A stretch of DNA of 64,000 bases from Haberlea rhodopensis. Taxonomy: Eukaryota > Streptophyta > Magnoliopsida > Lamiales > Gesneriaceae. The notes under the pieces are model-generated. The model was not told the DNA's origin and searched no databases. It worked only from the letters and a program-made list of their open reading frames with translations. Position numbers and translations under genes: made by a program. Below, in pieces: positions 11,376-20,729 of the stretch. The stretch lies in NCBI GenBank assembly GCA_907163345.1, contig CAJQUN010000128.1, forward strand, positions 1,488,001-1,552,000, read 5' to 3'. Position 1 is the stretch's first letter, and the number at the start of each line of letters is the position of its first letter.

Positions 11376-11391
11376 GTACGTGTTGACGTAC
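11376..11391 (+). repeat. GTACGT-GTTG-ACGTAC hairpin in the B LTR
   Basis: A perfect 6-bp stem with a 4-nt loop, at the same relative position as in the other LTR families. Confidence 0.85.
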
Positions 11392-11509
11392 GGAGTATAG
11401 ATATTATGTGATGATGATGTTATGGTTTTGATATCATATGATTTATGTTATCTGTGTGTCATATGATTGGTAGTATCATATGCATGTGCATACATGGCTT
11501 TCATATCAT

Positions 11510-11690
11510 TGAGTTGGATGCCTTGATAGATATGTGTATATGCTTTGGTGAGATCATTGCCTTGATAGATATGCCAGGATTGGTATATGCTTTGGCTGGG
11601 ATCGTTGCCACGATAGATATACTACATATGCTTTCGCTTGAGAGATATACGCCTGGTTTGGGTATATGCTCTGGCTATTATCACATATGA
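11510..11690 (+). repeat. Degenerate repeats GATAGATAT / GTATATGCT in the B LTR
   Basis: Repeats of the form GATAGATATGCC ... GGTATATGCTTTGG recur three to four times. Some neighbours pair (ATATGCCA with TGGTATAT). It occupies the position held by stem-loop arrays in the C and A LTRs. The same stretch is present in reverse in B' at about 12600-12780 and 37210-37390. Confidence 0.6.
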
Positions 11691-12100
11691 GTACGGTACT
11701 ATGATATGTGCTGCTATATGAAGATGTGATGTGGTTCCACTGACATATTGAGCTGAATAGGCATATCATATGGGGCTCGTGATAATAGGGTGATTGTTGA
11801 GACATGTCATGACATAGTGTATTTGTTGATGCATGATACAGAACATTCACTATTGATGATTTTATTGTGCTTTATCATTGATGTTATTGTTTTGATATTG
11901 CACTGAGATAGTTGTTATCTATACTCACGTTGTGTGAATGTTTCTGTAGGGACTCATAGACGTGGGAGGACGGGATGTGAGTCATTTTCCGCTGCGAGCT
12001 GAACCACTGCCTAGGAGTTATCTTGTAGTAGGTTGTTGTTGTACATATGATGTGTAGTGGATAGGTTTTTTATAAACCCTGTAACAACTTAACTCGTACG

Positions 12101-12105
12101 ATACT
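12101..12105. repeat. Target-site duplication ATACT, left copy
   Basis: ATACT at 12101-12105 and 38631-38635 flanks element B'. Removing B' and one copy restores the end of the B LTR. Confidence 0.9.
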
Positions 12106-13767
12106 TGTGGGGTCCTCGTTATGTATTATCTTAACATACATACGTGAGTCTGAATTAAGTAAAAACATGCACTGATTAAGAGTTTCTAACTAGTTAAGTT
12201 GTTACAAGGTTATTACAAACCTAACCAACTATACATCACATGTACAAGTAACAACCTAATTCAAGATAACTCCTAGGCAGTGGTTCAGCTCGCAGCGGAA
12301 AATGACTCACATCCCGTCTTCCCACGTCTATGAGTCCCTACATAAACATTCACACAATGAGTATAGAGAGCAACTATCTCAGTGCAATATCAAAACACAA
12401 TATCAATATCAATGATAAAGCACAATAAATCATCTAACGTGAATGTTCTGTATCATGCATCCACAAATGCACTATGTCATGACATGTCCAATAAGCACCC
12501 TATTATCACGAGCCCCATATGATATGCCTATTCAGCTCAATATGTCAGTGGAATCACATCACATCTTCATATTAGCAGCACATATCATAGTACCATGCTC
12601 ATCTGTGACAATAGCCAGAGCATATACCCACACCAGGCGTATATCTCTCAAGCCAAAGCATATGTAGTATATCTATCGTGGCAACGATCCCAGCCAAAGC
12701 ATATACCACACCAGGCATATCTATCGAGGCAATGATCTCACCAAAGCATATACACATACCTATCAAGGCTTCCATCCCAATCAATCCATGTATGTACATG
12801 CATATGATACTACCAATCATATATCACAAGCTAACATAAATCATATGATATCAAAACCATAACATCATCATCACATACTATCTATACTCCGTACGTCAAC
12901 ACGTACCTGTATTGCGACACAAACGAGATAAATTAGACGTCACTGGCTAAGTGCCTCGTTGTCCCGTCCCTTGAGATGATGCTACAACAATGCCAACAAT
13001 ATATCATGTTATCATAGGCATTAAAATCAAATTCAACAAAATATAACATTTTTTTCAAAACCTAACCATGGCGATCGATCTCATGCTTTGAGGCGATCGA
13101 TTGCCTAACGTTTTGCTCTTCGGCGATCGATCTCATAATTTCAAGCGATCGGTCGCCTCTCCTTTGAAAAGCCTACCGCCTCAAGGCGATCGATTGCCTA
13201 CTTTGAGCGATCGATCGCTCAACACCGACTTACCCATGTTTAGCCATAGGCGATCGATTGCCTAAAACGCGGCGATCGATCGCCTCCTCTGTTTCAGAAA
13301 ACAAAATGGCGATTTTGAGCTTTTCTTCCTAGCTCTTCTCCTACAACTCGAAATTTAACATGTAAATAGGTTTCATGAAATCTCTACTACCATAACAACA
13401 TGTTTTCCACCATCTTAGAATCAATTTCATGGCATATAAACATGTTATGATCCTAAGCTTGCATAAGTTGGATTTGATTTCACATACTTCATACACCACT
13501 ACACAAATCAATCTTAAAAGCATATATTCCTTAATTCAAATACAACTCCAATTCAAACACATGCATACTCAAATGCCTACTAGTTCATGACTTGATATGT
13601 TATTAAATGATTGTACACCATGTTTCATTACTTGCCCTTGCCATATATCATTTCATACATGTTTTAATTCATTCTTGGTTCCACCCGAACTCCCAATATC
13701 ATACCACCAATTGCTATATTACACCATAATCATATCACACGTATATACCACAAATCGAGGCATTACA
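12106..13767 (-). mobile_element. B' 3' LTR (left), with internal deletions
   Basis: The reverse complement starts TGTAATGCCTCG and ends GAGGACCCCACA. Against the right LTR (36695-38630) it lacks 13 bp near its end and about 266 bp near 13531 (between TCCTTA and ATTCAAATA). The larger loss removes the segment with the putative TATA box and early leader. A palindrome block is at 13070-13285 and the GTACGT/ACGTAC hairpin at 12891-12906. Confidence 0.9.
13070..13285 (-). repeat. Eight-palindrome block in the B' left LTR
   Basis: Eight GATCGATC, GATCGATT or GATCGGTC cores in four pairs, the same as in the right LTR except for one single-base spacing change (TTTGAGCGATCG here, TTTGAAGCGATC there). 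Confidence 0.9.
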
Positions 13768-13964
13768 ATTCTCCCCCACTCATTGAATTTCGTACTCGAA
13801 ATTGCACATACAACATGCATGTATAGGTATACAACTCAACAATCCTACTACATGAAGATAGGAAACATGATCATGTATGCAACAGTACAGTACGTAGGTA
13901 CCAACAGTATTTTAAAACTGTAAAATCATACCAGAAAAAAAATCCGGATACCGTTGCATCATAT
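13768..13964 (-). pseudogene. B' 3' end: pol tail, pre-PPT hairpin and PPT
   Basis: Reading from the right: the last integrase-chromodomain codons (reverse of about 13940-13964, MQRYPD-like), a non-coding spacer, the hairpin AATTTCG-AGTA-CGAAATT (13786-13803) and the polypurine tract (reverse CTCCCCCACTC at about 13771-13781). It is cut at 13964 by element C, and the preceding codons lie at 22712. Confidence 0.85.
13960..13964. repeat. Target-site duplication CATAT, left copy
   Basis: CATAT at 13960-13964 and 22707-22711 flanks element C in the B' pol gene. Confidence 0.95.
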
Positions 13965-14640
13965 TGTGATGCCCCGAAATTAATTAATTGCAATCAAGGC
14001 ATTAATTATGTTTATATGATGAATCATGTGTTGATGGATTTATGTGTTGGGTATTAAGATGTTAACATGATTTAATTGTGTTGATTTTTAAATATGAGGA
14101 GGATGTGATTTTAGATGAAGTTTGGAGCATTTTTGTAAAATGCTTTTAAAATACTATGTTGGAGCATTTTATACATCATGTTAAGTTTGGGGTACATTTT
14201 TTAATTAAATTAAGACAACCCCTTTTAATGCTTTACCCACCACTTTAACCCCTCTACACCTTTCACTTTATTAAAAATCCCCAAATCACTTCCCAATCCA
14301 AACCCTCCCATTTTCGAGTTCCACCAAAAGAGGAGAAGAAAAGTTCCACAAAAACTTTGTTTGTGTGATCTTTGCTAGGATTTGGAGCCTACAAGAGGTA
14401 TGGAACCATTCCTATAAGTTTTATGATGTTTGGTGTTGAAATGGGTTAAGTTTTGATGTTTTAGGTGGGTTTGTTTGGGTATGTGTTGTTTATGGTTGGG
14501 GTATGATTTTTGAAGTGTTTTAAGTGGGTTTTAGTGGGTTATGATGTTATTGTTATTGTTGGGAAGTTTGGTGTTGAAAGGTATGAAGATGAGCTTGCAA
14601 AATGCACATGAAAATGGTGAAATCGCGGCCACTGTAAGTG

Positions 14641-14853
14641 GCGATCGATCGCTACAAAAGCAGCGATCGATCGCCGAGAAGCAGTACGCGAAGAAGAGTT
14701 TAGGCGATCGATCGCCTCAAATGGCGCGATCGATCGCCAACGTCCAGTAGCGAAATAAGCATCAAGGCGATCGATCGCCTCATTTTAAGCGATCGATCGC
14801 CGCTAAGTGAAAAATCAGGCGATCGATCGCCTCATTTTGAGCGATCGATCGCC
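14641..14853 (+). repeat. Eight-palindrome GATCGATC block, element C 5' LTR
   Basis: GATCGATC starts at 14643, 14665, 14706, 14728, 14769, 14791, 14821 and 14843, giving intervals 22, 41, 22, 41, 22, 30 and 22. Most copies extend to GCGATCGATCGC. Cumulative offsets (22, 63, 85, 126, 148, 178, 200) are close to whole turns of B-DNA. Confidence 0.97.
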
Positions 14854-15013
14854 ACTGTTCAAAAGATGAAAAATGTTGATTTTTGTTGTATTTTTGGTAT
14901 TGGGCTATTGTTTAGTTTCTAATATCAATTTGTATGGTTATGTAGAACCGTCCCAGGTACCCACGACTTCAAGGAGATAAAGTTCTACGACTTCTCCTTC
15001 TTTTGGAATTAAG

Positions 15014-15030
15014 GTACGTAAGAGACGTAC
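15014..15030 (+). repeat. GTACGT-AAGAG-ACGTAC hairpin
   Basis: Perfect 6-bp stem, 5-nt loop. The copy in the 3' LTR is at 21780-21796. Confidence 0.85.
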
Positions 15031-15061
15031 GAGCATCGGACGGTAAACCATACCCTTACCT

Positions 15062-15310
15062 ATTATGATGATGTTTACGATGATGATGTTTATGATGATG
15101 TTTCCAATGATGATGTGTATGATGATGTTTATGATGATGATGCTTATGATGATGTTATGATGATGATGCTTATGATGATGTTACGATAATGATGCTTACG
15201 ATGACGTTTACGATGATGATGCTTATGATGATGTTTATGACGATGATGCTTATGATGATGTATATGATGATGATGTTTATGATGACGTCTATGATGAAGA
15301 AGTTTATGAT
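15062..15310 (+). repeat. GATGAT-rich microsatellite in the C 5' LTR
   Basis: Runs of GATGATGTTTATGATGATG with C/T and T/A variants. The 3' LTR carries the same tract at about 21830-22075. It gives spurious methionine-rich and isoleucine-rich ORFs on both strands. D has a related CATCAT/ATAAAC tract at about 38800-38960. Confidence 0.9.
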
Positions 15311-15333
15311 AAGGTCATACGACGTGTATGATT

Positions 15334-15521
15334 GGGTAAGACGCCCATGTGGTAAGATGCCACCCAAAGTATGTGAATGGGTAAGATGACCCTGTGGTAA
15401 GATGCCACGTAATGTTTATGATATGGTAAGATGCCATATGATTGGGTAAGATGCCCATGTGGTAAGATGCCACACGAAGGTTATAACATGGTAAGATGCC
15501 ATACAATGGGGTAAGATACCC
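15334..15521 (+). repeat. Array of nine TAAGATG stem-loops, C 5' LTR
   Basis: Nine short stem-loops share the loop TAAGATG (or TAAGACG/TAAGATA). Stems vary in a compensating way: GGG/CCC, GTGG/CCAC, TGTGG/CCACA, ATGG/CCAT and ATATGG/CCATAT. The 3' LTR copy (22100-22275) has lost one unit and disrupted another. Confidence 0.9.
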
Positions 15522-15956
15522 TTATATATGAATAAGAGTCAAGGATAACAAAGGAAGTTTAAGAACGACCAATAACTTTTACTTAACTAAGATGTTATGC
15601 ATTAGTGTATGCCTTTTTATATAAAGTTAAGTAAATATGTATATGCTCACGATGTGTTATCCCTGTAGGTACACTTTTGGACCGAAGGGCCTAGGGTCGG
15701 GTTGAGGCGGTGAGCTAAAAGGGAACAAGATGATTTTAGATTACAGGATTTTGATAGTCTCTACTCTAGGAGTAGAGTAAACCTATAACTTTAACATTCA
15801 TTGTTGAGAATGTAATTAAGTAGCTTTTGGAAATTTTATTTTGGCCTGTAATCTTATTAGCTCAAGCTACAACCGGAACCTTAAGAGGTTATAAATGCAT
15901 GTTCTATCCAATATATGTGTACTGTACGTGGTTAAGGTAGGAAGACCCTACATTAG

Positions 15957-15968
15957 TGGTATCAGAGC
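15957..15968 (+). promoter_or_regulatory. Primer-binding site of element C
   Basis: TGGTATCAGAGC lies four bases after the 5' LTR. It is the plant-retroelement site complementary to the initiator tRNA-Met 3' end, where minus-strand DNA synthesis starts. Confidence 0.9.
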
Positions 15969-16158
15969 AGTGGTTAGATAACCCGGGGATGAGTGAAGGG
16001 TAGCCTTAGCAATAAGTTAGCTAGGTGCTTACTTTCGAACATGTTTTGTGCATAAGTTGCATATGAAGTATATGATGTTGTGCTAACATGTTTTGTTTAT
16101 CTAACGAAGTCTTATACGAACTGCTTTTGGATCTTGTTGTTAACCCTTGTGTTGCAGT

Positions 16159-19100
16159 ATGGCAGCAAATGTGGAGGTAGGTGACGCAGTGAGCGTCAAT
16201 GCAAGTGCGGGGCGTACGAATCCCCTACCCCCGCCAGCTTTTGATGATGAACCGGCCGAACAACAGTTGTTGCCAGGGGAGCTAAGCCTAACTCAGTTTC
16301 TTGCTTACCGACCCCCAACCTTTGAAGGAACCGAAACTGGGGAACGAGCTGAGGAATGGTTAGAAAGAATAGAGCAGATCTTTGTGGCAGCCCCATGTGC
16401 GAAGACAGCATGGATACGGTTAGCAGAGTTCCAATTGGCCAAGAAGGCGCTAATGTGGTGGAAGACCACTGTGGTAGAGCAAGAGGCTCAAGGTCATGAA
16501 GTTAACTGGAAAATGTTTCGAACTCGCTTTCTGAACCGTTATTTCTCGGCTGCAGCACGACAGGCTAAGGAAGATGAATTCACTCACCTCAAGCAAGGTA
16601 ATATGTCAGTGTCAGATTATGCTCTTCAGTTTTGCTCCTTGCTCAGATATGTGCCTCACATTTCCACGAGCACGCAAGAAAAGATGAGGAATTTCATGAA
16701 AGGTTTGAGGCCGGAGCTGTACGATAGGGTGATCACTTATGGCCCTACTTGTTTTGATGATGCACTCTCACGGGCCGAGCTGGCCGAACTAGGAGTGGGT
16801 GCATACCCTGATGTTGTACCACCGTCGGCACCCTCTCAGAAATCCACTCCGGATAATTTGAAGCCAATGAGTGATCAGTTCAAGTCAAGGGGGAACTCAT
16901 CGGCGTCAAGGTTCAGTGGTAAGAGGCCCGACAATAGATGGAAAGGAAACCGTAGGGGTGATGCCCCATCTGGAAGGGGGCAGTCTCAGGGAGACAGATC
17001 TGGGAATATCCAATGCACTCTTTGTGGGCAACCACATCTGACGAAAGAATGTGTAGGGTGCTATGTTTGTGGCGACAAGGGCCACTTTGCTAGACAGTGT
17101 CCCAACAGGGGAAGTCAACAGGGTCCTGCGGGGAGGCCTGCGGATAGGACAGCACAGCACAGACCCCCATTTGTGCCGCGTCAGCATGGAGGTCAGCCCA
17201 TGGGGCCACCTCAAGGACAAGTCTATGCATTGACAAGGGAGCAGGCTTCAGCGGCTCCGGAGGAGGTTATAGCGGGTACGTGTCTTTTATTTACGCACCC
17301 TGCTTTTTTATTGATCGACACAGGTGCGTCACACTCTTTTGTGTCAACAAGTTTTGTGGAAAGACACCACATATGCACTTCTCCGTCGCCCACGCCTCTT
17401 ATAGTCTCGACCCCCGCTGGAAGAAGTATGATTACTGATCGGATCGTCTACAATGGCCTCATTTATTTTGAGGATAAAGAACTAAGGTCAGATTTGATTG
17501 TTCTGGGAATGTCAGATTTTGACTGCATTCTGGGCATCGACGTTCTGAACAGGTATCAGGCAGTTGTGAACTGCAGGGAGAGGACAGTACGGTTCAAATC
17601 TGATATGGGAATTCCATGGACGTTCTATGGGGATGGTTCTCGCTCAAAGATTCCATTGATATCTGCTGTCAAGATGGCACAGTTATTGGAACGAGGCCAT
17701 ACAGGATATCTCATATATGCCGTTGATGTTACGGGAAAGAAAGAAGAAGTAAAAGTTGAGGATGTGCCCGTAGTGGCGGAGTCTCCTGATGTCTTTCCGG
17801 AGGAGATTCCCGGATTCCCACCGACGAGAGAGGTCGAGTTTGGGATTGAGTTATTACCGGGGACGTCGGCCATTTCTCGTGCCCCTTATAGGATGGCACC
17901 AGCGGAGCTAAGGGAATTAAAGATTCAGTTGCAAGAGCTCCTTGATAAAGGCTATATACGCCCTAGCGTATCGCCCTGGGGAGCACCAGTTTTATTTGTG
18001 AAGAAGAAAGATGGTTCGATGCGTTTGTGCATCGATTACAGACAACTGAACAAAGCTACAGTGAAGAATAAGTACCCACTCCCGAGGATCGATGATTTGT
18101 TTGATCAGTTGCAGGGTACGAGGCTCTACAGTAAGATCGATCTGAGGTCGGGGTACCATCAGATTCGAGTAAGAGAAGAGGATGTCCAGAAGACAGCCTT
18201 CAGGACTAGGTATGGGCACTATGAATTCCTAGTCATGCCTTTTGGGGTGACAAATGCCCCGGCTGTTTTCATGAGTTTGATGAACAAGGTGTTCCAGCCA
18301 TATTTGGATCAATTCGTCATAGTTTTCATTGACGATATACTCATCTACTCTCGGACCGAAGAAGATCATGTACGGCACTTGAGGACAGTACTTCAGATCC
18401 TCAGGGATCATCAGTTGTATGCAAAGCTTAGCAAGTGCGAATTCTGGTTGGACAGCGTGGTATTCCTAGGACATGTCATATCTAGCCAAGAGATATCTGT
18501 GGATCCCAGGAAGATTGAAGCTGTGATGGAGTCGGCAGCACCCACTTCTATACCCGAGATACGAAGTTTTCTTGGCTTAGCAGGTTATTACCGACGTTTT
18601 GTCGAGGGATTTTCTAAGATCGCTAAACCAGTGACACAGCTGACTCAGAAAGGAGTCCCATTCTTTTGGTCCGAAGCTTGTGAGGAAAGCTTCAAGAATT
18701 GAAGCGTCGTTTGACGACAGCGCCAGTGTTGGTGAATCCGTCTGAGGATAAGAGGTTTGCCTTGTACACGGATGCATCATTGCAGGGTTTGGGCTGTGTA
18801 TTGATGCAAGATAGACAAGTGGTAGCCTATGCTTCGAGACAGTTGAAGCCTCATGAGACCAGGTACCCAGTCCATGATCTGGAACTGGCGGCTATCATTT
18901 GCGCCTTAAAGATTTGGCGTCATTATCTTTATGGTACTACGTTTACCATCTTTATGGACCATAAGAGCCTAAAGTTTCTACTCACTCAGGCTGAACTGAA
19001 TATGCGTCAAAGAAGGTGGATGGATTTGCTCAAGGATTATGACTGTGAAATTGAGTACCATCCCGGTAAAGCAAATTTGATAGCAGACGCCTTAAGTCGG

Positions 19101-20671
19101 AAGGTTAAGAGTACAGCTGAGGACGTTATGTGTTTATCAGCGATGATGACCTCTTACTGCCACCTGGGCTATGACTTTGATGTGGACACGTCGCCGGTGC
19201 GAGTGTCGACCTTATTGGCCGAGCCAGACATATTTGAGGCTATCAGGAAAGCTCAGAGGTCAGATGATGAAGTTCAGAGATGGTCATCGATAGTACTTCG
19301 AGGTCAGCCAACGAAGTTTAGAGTGGCTGAAGATGATTCATTAAGACTGGGCAACCGATGAGTAGTCCCAGATACACCAGAGTTACGTAAAGGGATTTTA
19401 GAACGGGCTCATAGTAGCCGATTCAGTATCCACCCCGGAGGAAGAAAGATGTATAAGGACCTGAGTGGTCAATTCTGGTGGAGACGCATGAAGCATGACG
19501 TGATTAGTTATGTTAAGAGATGCTTGATCTGCCAACAGGTAAAGGCAGAAAGGCAGAGGCCTGGTGGCGAGCTGAAGAGCTTGGAGGTACCTAAGTGGAA
19601 GTGGGAACATATATCTATGGACTTCGTAGCCCACTTGCCAAGGTCGGCCTCTGGATTTGATGCGATCTGGGTGATCGTGGATAGGCTGACGAAAGTAGCT
19701 CATTTCATCCCTTACAGTATGACTTTCACGTATCTAAAGATGGCCCAATTGTATGTACGGGATGTAGTGAGGTTGCATGGGATTCCAGTCTCGATCGTGT
19801 CTGACAGAGACCCAAGGTTTACTTCTCATTTCTGGGAGGGTCTCCAGACAGCTTTGGGCACCGAGGTGAGACTGAGTACAGCTTATCACCCTCAGACAGA
19901 TGGCCAAACGGAGCGTACTTTACAGACGCTCGAAGATATGCTGAGGGCATGTGTTTTGGAGTTTGATACTCCGTGGCAAGAATCTATACCACTGGTAGAG
20001 TTCTCCTACAATAACAGCTATCAGGCGAGCATTCAAATGGCCCCTTTTGAAGCTCTGTACGGACGACGATGTAGGTCACCGCTGTATTGGGAGGACTTGA
20101 CGAGTAAAGCGGTCGGAGGACCGGATATGATTAAGGACATGGAAGAAAAGATTAAGATGATACGCTTAAAGATGAAAGCGGCTCAAGATAGGCAAGCAGC
20201 CTATGCAAATAAGCGGCGACGGCCGCTAGAATTTCAAGTAGGAGACAAGGTCTTCTTGAAAATCTCACCCTTCAGGGGTGTTGTTCATTTTGGTATGCGG
20301 GGGAAGTTATCCCGAGGTATGTTGGACCGTACGAGGTGTTACAGCGTATCGGAACTTTGGCTTGCCGATTGGCTCTACCGCCGTCTTTATCTGGAATTCA
20401 TGATGTTTTCCATGTTTCTATGCTACGGAAGTATGAGCCAGACCCGTCTCATGTTTTACAGCCTACTGAAGTGCAGTTAGACTCAGATGTATCCTACGTT
20501 GAACGACCAGTCAGAATTCTGGATCGTGAGGATCGCAGACTACGAAGTAAAGTTATACCGATGGTCAAAGTTCAGTGGGATCGTCGGGGTGTCGAGGAGG
20601 CTACGTGGGAGACGGAGCGGCATATGATGCAGCATTACCCTGAACTATTTTCTGGTATGATTTATGTTTAG
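16159..20671 (+). pseudogene. Element C gag-pol polyprotein, nearly intact
   Basis: The start is ATG at 16159 (MAANVEVGD), preferred over the upstream in-frame TTG. Domains: Gag (about residues 30-215, FLAYRPPTFEGTE onward); zinc knuckles CTLCGQPHLTKEC and CYVCGDKGHFARQC (second from residue 301); protease DTGASHSF (residue 387); RT with LPRIDD, YHQIRV and FIDDI (aspartates near residue 725); RNase H (YTDAS near 18768); integrase with HHCC (near 19400-19540) and D, D, E core; GPYEVLQ-like module; chromodomain-like end (VQWDRRGVEEATWE) near 20575-20620. Breaks: one-base loss near 18693 ending the first ORF at 18702, in-frame TGA at 19359-19361, and one-base loss near 20310. Frames 18699-19361 and 19449-20480 are the same. 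It made virus-like-particle protein, protease, RT and integrase in its active parent. Confidence 0.95.
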
Positions 20672-20693
20672 TTTCTTTTGGGTAAGTGCATGC

Positions 20694-20727
20694 GATTTCG
20701 AGGACGAAATCTTGTAAGTAGGGAAGT
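20694..20727 (+). promoter_or_regulatory. Pre-PPT hairpin and polypurine tract of C
   Basis: GATTTCG-AGGA-CGAAATC at 20694-20711, then the purine run AAGTAGGGAAG at about 20716-20727, immediately before the 3' LTR at 20730. The outer G:C pair replaces the A:T pair found in B, A1 and A2. Confidence 0.85.
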
Positions 20728-20729
20728 AA

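Larger units (their letters stand above)
10287..12105 (+). mobile_element. Element B 3' LTR, first part
   Basis: The LTR starts TGTAATGCCTCG after the polypurine tract and is interrupted at 12105 by B'. It resumes at 38636. A possible TATA box (GCTATATGAAGG) lies near 10598. The palindrome block (11016-11211), the GTACGT-GTTG-ACGTAC hairpin (11376-11391) and a repeat-rich stretch (about 11510-11690) follow in the same order as in other families. Total LTR length with the tail is about 1906 bp, against 1936 for the complete B' LTR. No gene is seen in it. Confidence 0.88.
13965..15952 (+). mobile_element. Element C 5' LTR
   Basis: 1988 bp from TGTGATGCCCCG to GAAGACCCTACA. Landmarks in order: AT-rich U3; pyrimidine-rich zone near 14218-14320; palindrome block (14641-14853); GTACGT/ACGTAC hairpin (15014-15030); GATGAT-rich microsatellite (about 15062-15310); TAAGATG stem-loop array (15334-15521); terminal U5. 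Small ORFs over the microsatellite are only repeat translation. Confidence 0.95.

Noticed and set aside
14641..14853. Regularly spaced palindromes suggested a CRISPR-like array or the cyanobacterial HIP1 octamer (GCGATCGC).
   Set aside because: Spacers are 14-33 nt and similar between copies, units are short palindromes inside plant LTRs, and the core is GATCGATC rather than GCGATCGC. No cas gene; the context is clearly a plant retroelement.
15170..15389. Overlapping isoleucine-rich (-) and methionine-rich (+) ORFs that look like membrane peptides.
   Set aside because: Both are translations of the GATGAT microsatellite of the C LTR and are repeated at 21936-22206.
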